A stretch of 64,000 nt of DNA from LLD-282 sp964395835 (GTDB taxonomy: Bacteria; Pseudomonadota; Gammaproteobacteria; Berkiellales; Berkiellaceae): assembly GCA_964395835.1 (NCBI GenBank), contig CAYNBJ010000001.1, positions 1 to 64,000 on the forward strand. Reading direction: 5' to 3'. A program made the position numbers and the translations under genes. The notes beneath the pieces are model-generated. The model ran no database searches. It was not told the DNA's origin and saw only the letters and a program-made list of their open reading frames with translations. This document shows, one piece after another, positions 16,130 through 26,943 of this stretch (within the stretch, counting starts at the first letter, position 1; every line of letters begins with the position of its first letter).

Positions 16130-19100
16130 TCATCTATGAATATGCATTTTATATGGTGAGCCAGATGGTGCTGATGATGTCAGACGTGCATGCTCATTCA
16201 ATGTATATATGATTTTCTTATTACCAATCGCCCTAGCCATGTCTAAAGCTGTTTGCCCCTGAGGATTTTTTTGATATAAATCGATACCAATCTGATCCAG
16301 CAGAAACATCACCATATCGCAATCACTTTTTTGTACAGCTAACATCAACGGAGTATTCCCTTGCGAGTCTGGGGCATTAATTTGAGATTGATCTTCAATC
16401 ATAAGTGGCATATACATACTGAGACTAGCGCTTGTTTCTGCAATGTATCTGTACTTGGTATTTGTATGGTCCTGATCACGAAACAAAAGCATACGCGCTT
16501 TTTTAAGATCATTAGAGCAAATAGCTGCATATAAATTGGAAGCGTTTTGTGCCGCATCACCAGACTGCGTCTGAGCCTGAGAAGACATGACTGGATCAGA
16601 AAAAGATTCTCTCAATTTTGATATAACTCGATAAACCCAAGCCGCTTTGTCTTCTGAGAACAATCTCAAATCAGGCGCAATGTCTCCCAGCAAAGATTTG
16701 ATCTGAGCACAATTGAATAATATACTCACGTTCTCTAAATCATTTTGATTGATCGAGAGCGTGCTAGTCCAGACATTCTGAGTATCATATAAATTCAAAT
16801 TTATACCGGCCAAGTCAAGAAAATATTGCACAATTTCCGAAGGCCCTTTCAGCAAAGCCAGCATTACAACAGTTTGTCTATTTTTATCTTGAGTTTGAAT
16901 ACTCTCTGGTAATGATTGCACAAGATACTGAATGATAGAAAAGTACCCTGCTTTGACTGCACACATTAAAGCTATCTGCCCCTGGTTATCTTTTATGAGC
17001 ATCAGATCAGAATGTGATTCGGTAAGACACTGCACTATCTCTAAGTACCCTGATTGCGCCGCAAGCATGAGTGCTGTCTGTCCGTTTTCGTCTTGGTTTT
17101 TTACATCAACTCGAGACATGCACTTCAAAAAATACTGCACTATCTCTAAGTACCCTGCCTGTGCCGCAATCATCAATGCATTCCGCCCTTGATTATCAAT
17201 CTCTTTTACACTCTCAGGCATTGCAGACACAATACTCTCCACTATGCTACGGTCTCCCGCTTTGGCTGCAAGCATGAGGATTGTCCATCCATTTTCCTCT
17301 TTGATTTGCGCCGCATAAGGCATTCGCAGCAGAAAATACTGCACTATCTCTGATTGCCCTACTTGTATTGCAAGCCTTAATGCTTCAGTCGCTTCCCTCC
17401 TCTCTCTAATACTTCTATCGAGGGAGTGAGAATCACCTACTAGATAATCTACTATATCGAGTTGACCTGCTCGCACAGCAATCAACAAATTCGTCTCGAT
17501 TGTATTCTTAGCTTGAGCCTTTAAAGAGAGCATCTTTTTTACACAAAAATGATACGCCCATGCATTTCTTGCTTTTTTTAATAGCGTTAAAGGTGTCTGC
17601 CCTTGGTTATCTTTTATACACATAAGATCGGGATTCAATTCCCAAAAAAAATGCACTATCAGATCGTGTCCCTCTTTTGCTGCATACATTAATGCTGTCT
17701 GTCCGTTTTTGTCTCTCTCTTTTACACTATCAGACCTTGTCTCCACAAGAAACTTCACTATCTGATAATCTCCCGCTTTTGCTGCAAGCATTAATGCTGT
17801 CTGTCCATCGATAGCTATATGTTCTAAATATTGCACACTGTTTTGGAGCAAATACTGCGCGATTTCTGAGTGCCGCTCTTGTACCGCAAGCGTTAACGCA
17901 TTCCGATTCCGGTTGTCTTTTGTAAACATGGCATCAGGAAATTGCGCAAGATGCTGCACCGTCTCTAAATGCCCTTCTTGCGCTGCAAGCATTAATGCTG
18001 TTTGTCCGTTTTTGTCTTTGGTTTTAAGACCGTGAGACTTCAATTTTGCAAGATATCGCACTGTCTCTAAATGTCCTTCTTGCGCTGCAAGCATGAATGC
18101 TGTCTGTCCATTTTCATCTTTGATTTTTATACAAATACGAGACATAATAGATACAAAATGCTGCACTATCTCTAAATGCCCTGCTTGTGCTGCTATCATG
18201 AAAGGATTCTTTTCATCGTGCATAAAGACCGTCTGTGTGTAATGCAGCAGAATCTTTACTATCTCTAAGTTCCCTCCCGCTGCCGCAAACATTAAAGCAT
18301 TCCAACCATACTTATCTCTATGGCCTAAACAGATCTTTGTTTCAGTAACAAAAAAATTTACTATGTTCTCGTATTCCAAAACTACCGCGAGCATTAGAGC
18401 GTTCAGCCCATAATCATCTTTATGTTCTAAAATCTCATCACCACCAACATCCACAAGTTCGCGAACTCTGTTCATATCTTTTTGTTGTACCGCAACCATT
18501 AAATCATTTAAAGGTTCTTGCGCATTAAGATTATTTAAATATTTCACATGCACATCACAAATATATTGTGTGATTGCTTTCTGTCCGGTTTGTAATGCCA
18601 TCATTAAAGAGGTTCGTCCAGTTTTATCTCGATCGTATAATCTCTTTCTTTCTGTGTGAAGAATATATTGCACAATATGTAAATGCCCACCGCGTACAGC
18701 ACGCATTAAGGCCGTCTGCCCTTGTCTGTCAGTACTGCTTAGAGAGATATCGATGAGTCTCAAAAACTTTACCATCTCCAAATCGCCGGTTTCTGCTGCA
18801 AGTATTAAATCATTCCGGCCTTTTGCATCTATTCTTTCATAATACTCGTTGCGTTTATCGTCAAGGTAACTCCAAATCGCTATAGCTCCTGTATTTCTTG
18901 CAATGGATTCAGCTGTATTCCCTGCGTCATCTTCATAAGCTAGCAACTTAGGCTCTTTTTGTATAAGAAGCTGCACAATCTTTAAGCATCTTGCACCTAC
19001 TGCAATCATTAAAACATTCTGCTTGTTTGCATCTACATGAGCTACAGAGATCAATTGGTTTTCCACCAGATAAGTCACGATCTCCAAGTGACCCGCTCCT

Positions 19101-21202
19101 GCTGCAATCATTAAAACATTCTGCTTGTTTGCATCTCTATCATCTAAAAATATTGAACATTGAGGCAATAGATAGGTCACGATCTGCAAGTGGCCTGCTC
19201 CTGCTGCAATCATGAGTGCATTCTGTTCGTTCTGATCTTTATCATCTAAAGCGATTGAGCCTGTTTCAACCAGATAGGTCACGATCTCCAAGTGTCCTGC
19301 TCCTGCTGCAATCATGAGTGCATTCTGCTTGTTTGCATCTACATGAGCTACAGAGATCGATTGTTTTTCCACCAGATAGGTCACGATCTCCAAGTGACCT
19401 GCTCCTGCTGCAATCATGAGTGCATTCTGCTTGTTTGCATCTACATGAGCTACAGAGATCGATTGTTTTTCCACCAGATGGGTCACGATCTCCAAGTGAC
19501 CTGCTCGTGCTGCAATCATTAAAACATTCTGCCTATTTGCATCTACATGAGCTACACAGATCGATTGTTTTTCCACCAGATGGGTCACGATCTCCAAGTG
19601 ACCTGCTCCTGCTGCAATCATTAAAACATTCTGCCTATTTGCATCTAGATGAGCTACAGAGATCAATTGTTTTTCCACCAGATGGGTCACGATCTTCAAG
19701 TGGCCTGCTCTTGCTGCAATCATTAAAACATTCTGCTTGTTTGAATCTCTCTCATCTAAAAATCTCGAACATCGAAACCACAGATAAGTCACGATCTCCA
19801 AGTGGCCTGCTCTTGCTGCAATCATTAAAACATTCTGCTTGTTTGCATCTCTATCATTTAAAAATATTGAACATTGAGGCGATAGATAGGTCACGATCTT
19901 CAAGTGGCCTGCTCCTGCTGCAATCATGAGTGCATTCTGTTCGTTCTGATCTGTATCATCTAAATCGATTAATCCTGTTTCAACCAGATAGGTCACGATC
20001 TCGAAGTGGCCTGCTCCTGCTGCAATCATGAATGCATCCTGCCCTGCAGCATTTTTTCTATATAATGTGTATTTGCTTTTAGATAAAAGAAATTTTACGA
20101 TATTCAAATCACCTTTTTGTGCTGCAAGCCTAAGCGCTGTCTGTGCGTCAGCATCTTTCAGCTTTAACATTTTTTTTCGATATTTTTTTCCTACAGAAAG
20201 ACTGACTTCCAAAAATTCAATCCAACCACACAACACAGCAATCTGCAATGAATGAGAAGCAGCATTTTGTTTATATATCGTCATGGCATTTAATAAATTT
20301 TTGATCTTCTCACCGTCACCTTGCTTAGACAAATACTCTATAGTCTGATCACATACATTATTGGAAAATCCTTTGTTAAAAAAAACACATAACAGCTTTA
20401 AACATTCTATTTTCACTGTCCACATGAGCGCATTCATGCCTTCGTCATCAGCGATAGTAAGATCGATATTTGGCTGCTCTAGTAGATGCATTGCAATATC
20501 AATATATTCGTTTTGAACCGCATAGATCAGAGCAGTCTTGCCGTGACTATCTGTATCATTGAGATCAGTGCCATGATTTAAAAAATATTTCACTGCATCT
20601 AGATTCCCACACTCAGCAGCTATCATAAGCATGGTCTTTGATTGCGAAGAGAAAAATGATGTCTTAATCTTAGAGTAATCTTGACTCTGGGAAAAAAAAT
20701 CATCAGTATTTTTATTGAATATTAAATTATAAGATAAAGTTTCATTATTTTTAAACTGCTCTAAAAGCATACATAAGCTCAACACAGTGCCATTTTTTAA
20801 GAACACTTCAAGAGAACGATATGCTTCAAAATCTTGCGCATTTCGATCAATCACTTTGAGATCGAACATGACAAGATAAACAGCTACATTTAAAGCATCG
20901 TTTTTCAGAGCATACATCAGCGCATTATGCACATCAAAAGTTTGCGAACTGAGATCAAAGTATTGATGCTCAATTAAATGTTGAACAATTTCTAAATGAC
21001 CTTCCTTTACAGCGATCATAAGCGCATTATTGCCATTTTCATCTTTTGCATCAAGACAATCTGATTCATACTTTTCTAGCAAAAACATCATCTCATCATA
21101 ATCGCCTAAAACAGCTGCTTGCAAAAAGTCAGATTTGCTATTAACACTTGTCCCAAAAAAGTTAGAAACAGCATTCTTTTTTTGTTTTTCATTGACCAGC
21201 AT
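16130..21202 (-). CDS. Giant ankyrin-repeat protein; candidate Dot/Icm effector
   Basis: 1690 residues from the ATG at 21202, which has SD CAGGAG at about nine bases. An ATG at 21226 without an SD would add eight residues. By manual count there are about 42 ankyrin repeats from residue 30 to the end, mostly 34 residues each (core ALMIAAGAGHLEIVTYL). Some are degenerate around 140-190 and 1480-1600. No enzymatic domain, signal peptide or membrane segment is visible. Ankyrin arrays bind proteins, and in Legionella and Coxiella many ankyrin proteins are translocated by Dot/Icm into the host. Position 220 bases downstream of the icmV-dotA operon, on the same strand, supports an effector role, which remains inference. 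The central block is unusually homogeneous at DNA level. Confidence 0.93.
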   Translation of the reverse strand: MLVNEKQKKNAVSNFFGTSVNSKSDFLQAAVLGDYDEMMFLLEKYESDCLDAKDENGNNALMIAVKEGHLEIVQHLIEHQYFDLSSQTFDVHNALMYALKNDALNVAVYLVMFDLKVIDRNAQDFEAYRSLEVFLKNGTVLSLCMLLEQFKNNETLSYNLIFNKNTDDFFSQSQDYSKIKTSFFSSQSKTMLMIAAECGNLDAVKYFLNHGTDLNDTDSHGKTALIYAVQNEYIDIAMHLLEQPNIDLTIADDEGMNALMWTVKIECLKLLCVFFNKGFSNNVCDQTIEYLSKQGDGEKIKNLLNAMTIYKQNAASHSLQIAVLCGWIEFLEVSLSVGKKYRKKMLKLKDADAQTALRLAAQKGDLNIVKFLLSKSKYTLYRKNAAGQDAFMIAAGAGHFEIVTYLVETGLIDLDDTDQNEQNALMIAAGAGHLKIVTYLSPQCSIFLNDRDANKQNVLMIAARAGHLEIVTYLWFRCSRFLDERDSNKQNVLMIAARAGHLKIVTHLVEKQLISVAHLDANRQNVLMIAAGAGHLEIVTHLVEKQSICVAHVDANRQNVLMIAARAGHLEIVTHLVEKQSISVAHVDANKQNALMIAAGAGHLEIVTYLVEKQSISVAHVDANKQNALMIAAGAGHLEIVTYLVETGSIALDDKDQNEQNALMIAAGAGHLQIVTYLLPQCSIFLDDRDANKQNVLMIAAGAGHLEIVTYLVENQLISVAHVDANKQNVLMIAVGARCLKIVQLLIQKEPKLLAYEDDAGNTAESIARNTGAIAIWSYLDDKRNEYYERIDAKGRNDLILAAETGDLEMVKFLRLIDISLSSTDRQGQTALMRAVRGGHLHIVQYILHTERKRLYDRDKTGRTSLMMALQTGQKAITQYICDVHVKYLNNLNAQEPLNDLMVAVQQKDMNRVRELVDVGGDEILEHKDDYGLNALMLAVVLEYENIVNFFVTETKICLGHRDKYGWNALMFAAAGGNLEIVKILLHYTQTVFMHDEKNPFMIAAQAGHLEIVQHFVSIMSRICIKIKDENGQTAFMLAAQEGHLETVRYLAKLKSHGLKTKDKNGQTALMLAAQEGHLETVQHLAQFPDAMFTKDNRNRNALTLAVQERHSEIAQYLLQNSVQYLEHIAIDGQTALMLAAKAGDYQIVKFLVETRSDSVKERDKNGQTALMYAAKEGHDLIVHFFWELNPDLMCIKDNQGQTPLTLLKKARNAWAYHFCVKKMLSLKAQAKNTIETNLLIAVRAGQLDIVDYLVGDSHSLDRSIRERREATEALRLAIQVGQSEIVQYFLLRMPYAAQIKEENGWTILMLAAKAGDRSIVESIVSAMPESVKEIDNQGRNALMIAAQAGYLEIVQYFLKCMSRVDVKNQDENGQTALMLAAQSGYLEIVQCLTESHSDLMLIKDNQGQIALMCAVKAGYFSIIQYLVQSLPESIQTQDKNRQTVVMLALLKGPSEIVQYFLDLAGINLNLYDTQNVWTSTLSINQNDLENVSILFNCAQIKSLLGDIAPDLRLFSEDKAAWVYRVISKLRESFSDPVMSSQAQTQSGDAAQNASNLYAAICSNDLKKARMLLFRDQDHTNTKYRYIAETSASLSMYMPLMIEDQSQINAPDSQGNTPLMLAVQKSDCDMVMFLLDQIGIDLYQKNPQGQTALDMARAIGNKKIIYTLNEHARLTSSAPSGSPYKMHIHR
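19000..20040 (-). repeat. 102-bp near-identical tandem repeats within the ankyrin gene
   Basis: About ten consecutive 102-bp (34-codon) units share long identical stretches such as the CACGATCTCCAAGTG and GCTGCAATCAT core words (plus strand). A higher-order duplication is visible: the words CTGTTTCAACCAGATAGGTC begin at both 19261 and 19975, exactly 714 bases (seven units) apart, and the neighbouring unit types recur at the same offset. This implies recent unequal recombination or gene conversion. Confidence 0.9.
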
Positions 21203-21425
21203 AAAAATATGCTCCTGTATCCGCATATCATTTCAAAAATGCAATATCATAACTATTTTTTATATCGATGAAAATAGATTTTTTAAAATTAAAAATTGTT
21301 TTATCCCAAATATCTCAATTTGTTAACAATATCGCTATAGGTTTCATACAAAATGACTATTCCGATCATCGAGTATATGCAGGCTATCCTTATAGCATTT
21401 TAACGCAATATCTCTTTTCTAACTA

Positions 21426-24400
21426 TTAATCTTCAGGATCTACACTACGATTTACAACATCAGATACACTTGAAGACCGGTCTGTAGCTGGAGCCTGAGC
21501 CGAATCTGGAGACGCAGCTGTCGAGGAAGACGCAGCTGTCGAGGAAGACGCAGCTGTCGAGGAAGACGCAGCTGTCGTAGAAGATGCAGCTGTCGTAGAA
21601 GATGCAGCTGTCGTAGAAGATGNNNNNNNNNNNNNNNNNNNNNNNNNNNNNNNNNNNNNNNNNNNNNNNNNNNNNNNNNNNNNNNNNNNNNNNNNNNNNN
21701 NNNNNNNNNNNNNNNNNNNNNNGCAGCTGTCGTAGAAGATGCAGCTGTCGTAGAAGATGCAGCTGTCGTAGAAGATGAAGAAGTTTGACCAACAGAATTC
21801 GATCCAATATGTTGTTTTCCTCTGGATGCAAAGCTCCAGATGGAGGATACCTGCTGTAATGCTCTTTCTTCCAAGGTTAATTTCCCCGGTGTATAAGAGA
21901 GTTTCCAATCCGACACGCTACTTATGACATGAGCTGCACCTGCAGCGCTCAAATTTAGTCCACCTCGCACATTTATGTTCATTTTTTCTAAGTGATAACG
22001 GGTATATGACTGATCACTCGTCTGTTTGTAACTTGTAGCTAATCCAGCAAGGGCTCCAACCCCATGATATACAGCACTACCTGTTGCATAAAAAATACCA
22101 CCCACAGTTAAGGCTAGACCACCTGTAACATGATAAATATTTGAAAGTGTTTGTGAAAAAGGATTCTCCGCATTTGTTTTATTCACAAAGTCCGCGATAG
22201 TCTGACTTCTATCGATACCCCAAGACACCGTCTCTCCTTTATCAACAGATAACTTATAATCGGCAGCTCGATCTATATAGGTTTTTTCTTGTTTTTTTGC
22301 AGCGTTCACGATCTGAGATGGCGCAATATAATCACCTATTTCAGATATTGTCTCACCAGCAATCACAGCACCTTTACCAATCTGAGACGCAGCCCAAGTG
22401 AGGCCTGTTTTATCCATAGCCCATTTCACTCCTGTTGCTTCACCCAAATAGCTCACTCCTGATAAAAAGCTTTTTGGTATCAGATCGGAAAGAGGCTTAG
22501 GACCAGCGTAGTCTTTATCATCATATTTTTTACGTGCTTGTTGCACTTGCTCATCTAAAGAGCGTTGTGTGCCTCGCATAAATTCTTGAAAATGCCTCTG
22601 TGTATTTTGTGATGCAGTTTGCAACGAGTGTTTTGAGGCTTGAGCAATTTGCGCAGTATCAGAAACAGAAATTGCAGCCCCGCCTACCCATGTTAAAAAC
22701 TTATCAGGTAATATTGAAATAAGGCCATAACACCGAGAACAGGCTGCTGAAAGGAAAAAAGTATACACATACAAAAAAATAATTGATGTAATCGACATCA
22801 AAGTAGAATCATCTATCCCTATCTTTCCTAAAATATCATTAATAGCAATAATATAAGATTGGGTAAAAAACAAATAAAATATATTGAACAATTTTGCTCC
22901 GGCAACAAGTCCAATCACATGAAGACAAGGGCGCATAAACAAATTAATCACCATCAAAAGAACAGGCCCAGACTTACCTAATCCATCTCCATGAGAAATC
23001 ATTCCGATGCAAATAATCGGCGCACCCGCAATCATCAAAAAAGAGAAAAAAATCCAACTCATAATAGCGGCTGTATAAGACATCAAAGGAATCATAGGTA
23101 ACCCAATACCAAAAACACTTCCGATTGGGATGAGAAATGACACTGCTTGAATTAATGCAATCAATAGACCAATAATCGCGGTGGTTACTCCGAAGGTCGT
23201 TACACTGGAGAAATCAGAAGAGACACCCGTCAATGTAACAATTAAAAAAGAAAAAATAAAAGCTACGATTAATAAGTCAAAAGCAAGAACTAAGCACTTA
23301 ATTCCGGCGCCTGCCAGACCCAAGAGTGCATCTCCATGTTTTTCTGTTGCATTAAACATCTCCCGCAAAATCGATTGAAAATTCGCAGTTGCCCCTTTAT
23401 TTCCATAAAAGGCTACTTTTAAATTAGTTCCTGAAGACATCGGCACATCATTTGAAAAATTTGTAACTGTATTCAATTCCTGATCTGTTGGCAGCGATGG
23501 TGGATTTTTAGATAAAGTTACAGCGAGATTAAATGCATAATCTGGCGATCCTTTTTTCAGCATAGAAAAAAAATAAGATGGTATATCGAACCATTCAGAG
23601 GCCTGATCTGCAGTTAAGGTTGTGGTTGAGCTCGTTGAGTTCTCAATCGATTTTGCTGCTAGAGCCAGATCCGTTTTTAGTAAATTTTTTATTGTCGTAT
23701 ACTGTGTCTCATAGATTGATGGATCGTTAACCGTTTTGGTTGCGCTATTAAAATCTCCAATAAAGCTATAAGAGACACTATCAAGAATAGTAGAATAATT
23801 TTCTAAAACTTGTGTATAGGTTTGATTTGATGGTCCAAAAGAAATTTCTCCACAAGGGCAATGCGCAGTCGAATAAATATAGGAATTATCAATTCCCGCC
23901 ACACCCGTCTCAATTTTATAGGAAACGTCATTGATGCTTGAAAACTCAGACACAAAAATTTCATTTTCTGTCGGCCCATTTGTTGGATATAAAGGCGGAG
24001 AGCCTGGTGGGGTGTTATTAACATAAGCATTACACAATGAAAGCTTGGCATATTTTTGTATAAAATCTTTCGCAACTTGATCGGTCTTAGACAGTGATTC
24101 ATTTTTAGATGTATCAAATGTCAGTCCGCCCGATCCTATAGGTTCCCCTGTAGCTTGATAATACTGATAGAGATATTGCCATAAAATCGTTCCTGCGCTC
24201 GACCCTAGAAGTAAAATTTTTGCAAGAACAATTTGAGCAGCACAGTAGCCTGTTTTTGTAGGGATTAAAAAAGAAAGACCTAACGCCGAACGTAAAGGGA
24301 TAATATGATGCCCATACTTATGTCCTGCAGCCAGTCCTTGAGAAGCATCGGAAAGTGTAGAATTAAAAATAACATAGCCCATCATCACTGCCGCAATAAT

Positions 24401-24745
24401 AAGCACACCGCTATTAAAAATTCCGAATAAAGTCCCAAGTAGGGTGTTACAAGTCAATGTTTTTCCATTAGGCACACAAACAATCGCTTGATCTGTATTT
24501 GTCGGATCCATAGTGCCAAAAAGATATGCGAAAATCTGATAAGCTTTGCGATTAGAGGTTTGATCTGTGCTACTAGGCTTAATCACCAATGGGAATTTTC
24601 TATTTGTTATAGAACTTTCAGTAGCTGAATCAGTATTTTGCTGACTGTACTCTACAACTGTTTCTGCAAAAACAGCTCCCCAATAAGCCATTAAAAAGAA
24701 TAAGAAAAATTTCGGAGCATGTTTTGAGCACCAAGATCGCATCAT
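21426..24745 (-). CDS. dotA: DotA/TraY-family inner-membrane protein, copy 1 (long form with repeat tail; contains an assembly gap)
   Basis: The longest of four tandem DotA paralogues (about 1090 residues as assembled; L. pneumophila DotA is 1048). Signal peptide at the N-terminus, then the family motif YLFGTMDP and the first membrane segments. A periplasmic region (about 170-470) is followed by a membrane cluster (about 480-700, ending GLISILPDKFLTWVGG), a long cytoplasmic helical region and a Ser/Thr/Ala tail made of SSTTAA repeats. A run of 100 N at 21623-21722 interrupts the repeat. The upstream frame then reads spurious HLLRQL units to a stop at 21452. The frame continuing SSTTAA ends properly with NRSVDPED at 21426, so that is taken as the true end. 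SD GGAG precedes the start, 11 bases after copy 2. Confidence 0.88.
21514..21776 (-). repeat. 18-bp tandem repeat (SSTTAA/SSSTAA) spanning an assembly gap
   Basis: The plus-strand unit is GCAGCTGTCGTAGAAGAT, with a variant GCAGCTGTCGAGGAAGAC at the low-coordinate end. Three of each type lie left of the gap (21514-21621) and three of the first type lie right of it (21723-21776). The gap itself is 100 N (21623-21722). True copy number is unknown. Confidence 0.95.
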
Positions 24746-24756
24746 TCTTATCTCCG

Positions 24757-26943
24757 TTATCCGTTTTTCTTCTGTGCTTGCTCTTGAGCTGCAATAACAG
24801 ATTCGTTCACTCTTTGAACACCACTTGAGAAGGTTTCAGTTTGTGTCTTCATGCTATCGCCTCCTTTTTCTGCAGCCTGACGCATTGCACCAAGATCTTC
24901 TTGAATCTCACGAGAGCTTCCACCCTGACCGCCAACCCAATTAATCGCCTTATCTGGCAATATATAAATTAACGCATAACAGCGCTGTGCCACACCTACA
25001 ATTGAAAAAGCATAAAAAAACCAAAACATGATAAATATCACTTCGAAAAAGCCATTAAAGCCTGCTTTTTTTGCTATAAAAGCAAAACCAGACATCATAA
25101 TGTTTGTAAAATAAACGGAAAAAAGATTAAACATTTTTGCACCTAAAACCATACCGATCACCATTAAACCGGGGCGAATAATCACATTCAGAGTCATCAA
25201 TAACGCAGGCTGCGCTTTTCCCAAAGACTCCTGCCCGGGAGACATTAATCCTAAGGCAATAATCGGACCTGCAATCATTGTTTCAATGACCATTAAAAAC
25301 CAAATGACAACGCCTGAGCAGTAAGTCATGCCTGGGATTAAAGGCAAATACACACCTAACACAACACCCATAGGAATCAGAAAGCCAAATGCTAAAAATA
25401 AAGTTGCGAAAAAACTCACAATCGCTGTCGTAACACCATATGACCAATTCGGTACAAAGGAAGAGCATACTGCACTTGCTGTCACCATCGCCATACCGAT
25501 TAAAATAGATGTCACAATACTAGCAATACTCAATTTTAATAAAAACTGCCCGAAAATAGCTAATGAAATTAACGGTTCAGAATCACCAATCAACATATCC
25601 TGCATCACTGTATACATTGCTAACGATGGGCCCATGAGCCCATCTGGTCTTTTTATTTTCATGGCATTTGTGTTTGTTCCAGAGGCCTCAAAAATTTCTC
25701 CTGTATCAAAAAAATTATATGTTTTAAGCTTTGCTTTAAGATTTTTATATTTTTCGGAGCCATCATTAATGCCCTCATCCATTGCATCGCCCATTTCATC
25801 TTTGACCGATCCCAAAGATCCAATACTTGAAGTACCTTTTCCAATCCAGTTGTAAAACTCCAAAGGAAAATTTATCCAATATCCCTCAAAAACAGAAGTT
25901 GTCTCATCTGCTTTTGCCTGAGATTTAGATGAAATAAAAGACGTTAAACCCGATAACACAGTTTGCTGTATCAAATTTTTTTCTGATGTCACTTCAGAGG
26001 CGTCACTCATATAAAAATTTTCAGTTTGACCTGCTGGCATAGAATACCACTGAGTGGCTAATATATTGGCAGCATTGCGCAAATTTAATGTTAAGCCCTC
26101 AAGAGCTGCCTGAGTTCCTTCGATATCCGGATCGTTAGAAGCATAATAATATCGCCAACTACCGCACAAATCCTCAGTAGGTGGGGTAAAAGAACAACCC
26201 GTATTAAAAGTAGCCTGATCAACTGTGTATTCATATCCCATGAATGAGGTTTGTTTAGAATTACAATTTAAAGGTGCTGGACCATTATTCATGGTATTGG
26301 TCGGCAAGAGTCCCAAATCAGCTAAATCTTGAGTAAATGGCTGCTCCAAGGTATAGCATGCATAACACAGTTCATGATTAAATATATTATTTGATAAAGA
26401 AATAAGATCGGTCAATAACATTGCTGATCCCGCTGAACCGCTAAATTCTTTTGCAAAGGAACGATCGTTAACAGTGACATAATTTCCAACCGTGCTATAT
26501 AAAGAATTCCCAATACTCACTCCGATCAAAATCATTTTCATCAGAAATCCCTGTAAGGCAGAGTATCCTGTACTGGTAGGAATCAAAAATCCAATTCCAG
26601 CACTAATTCGCACAGGAACCCATAGAGAACTCCCTTTTTTGCCCATAAATTCACCTTCATGGGCACTTGATGCGATAGAGATCAGAAGAACATAGGTCAT
26701 CACTAATGATGCGACAGCAAGAAGACCTTGGTTCAATATTGCAAAAAGCTGTGGTGTAAGGACAGAACAAGCTTGATTGTAACAGGTCAAATCCGGAGAA
26801 ACAGTGCCAAACAAAAAAGTGAGATATTGATAAGAGGGGTCATTTGGAGTCACTGCAGCAAAAGCTATCTCTGATGAAGAAGCCGAGACTGATGTCACCA
26901 TCAAAAAAGCCCAAATCCAGCTTATGTTCAACCGTACTTTCAT
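24757..26943 (-). CDS. dotA: DotA/TraY-family inner-membrane protein, copy 2
   Basis: 728 residues. Signal peptide (about 1-25), the family motif YLTFLFGTVSPD at 40-51, two to three membrane segments to about 155, a periplasmic domain with several cysteines (CYNQACS, CYACYTL, about 160-450), then a cluster of membrane segments (about 460-690) ending YALIYILPDKAINWVGGQ. A short charged cytoplasmic tail follows. DotA is a polytopic inner-membrane component needed for effector export through the Dot/Icm system. The start overlaps the stop of copy 3 by four bases (ATGA), so translation is coupled. It lacks the long cytoplasmic tail of copy 1. Confidence 0.88.
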   Translation of the reverse strand: MKVRLNISWIWAFLMVTSVSASSSEIAFAAVTPNDPSYQYLTFLFGTVSPDLTCYNQACSVLTPQLFAILNQGLLAVASLVMTYVLLISIASSAHEGEFMGKKGSSLWVPVRISAGIGFLIPTSTGYSALQGFLMKMILIGVSIGNSLYSTVGNYVTVNDRSFAKEFSGSAGSAMLLTDLISLSNNIFNHELCYACYTLEQPFTQDLADLGLLPTNTMNNGPAPLNCNSKQTSFMGYEYTVDQATFNTGCSFTPPTEDLCGSWRYYYASNDPDIEGTQAALEGLTLNLRNAANILATQWYSMPAGQTENFYMSDASEVTSEKNLIQQTVLSGLTSFISSKSQAKADETTSVFEGYWINFPLEFYNWIGKGTSSIGSLGSVKDEMGDAMDEGINDGSEKYKNLKAKLKTYNFFDTGEIFEASGTNTNAMKIKRPDGLMGPSLAMYTVMQDMLIGDSEPLISLAIFGQFLLKLSIASIVTSILIGMAMVTASAVCSSFVPNWSYGVTTAIVSFFATLFLAFGFLIPMGVVLGVYLPLIPGMTYCSGVVIWFLMVIETMIAGPIIALGLMSPGQESLGKAQPALLMTLNVIIRPGLMVIGMVLGAKMFNLFSVYFTNIMMSGFAFIAKKAGFNGFFEVIFIMFWFFYAFSIVGVAQRCYALIYILPDKAINWVGGQGGSSREIQEDLGAMRQAAEKGGDSMKTQTETFSSGVQRVNESVIAAQEQAQKKNG

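Noticed and set aside
19420..19929. Plus-strand frame of 169 codons with SRSPSDLLLLQS repeats
   Set aside because: It is the complement of the ankyrin repeats; the 102-bp periodicity makes every frame look repetitive.
18990..20040. Regular repeats that might suggest a CRISPR array
   Set aside because: The units are 102 bp, contiguous and coding for ankyrin repeats; there are no unique spacers of constant length and no cas genes.
21452..21622. HLLRQL / RLPRQL repeat C-terminus of the last DotA
   Set aside because: It exists only because the gap is filled with 100 N; the SSTTAA frame ending at 21426 is the true one.
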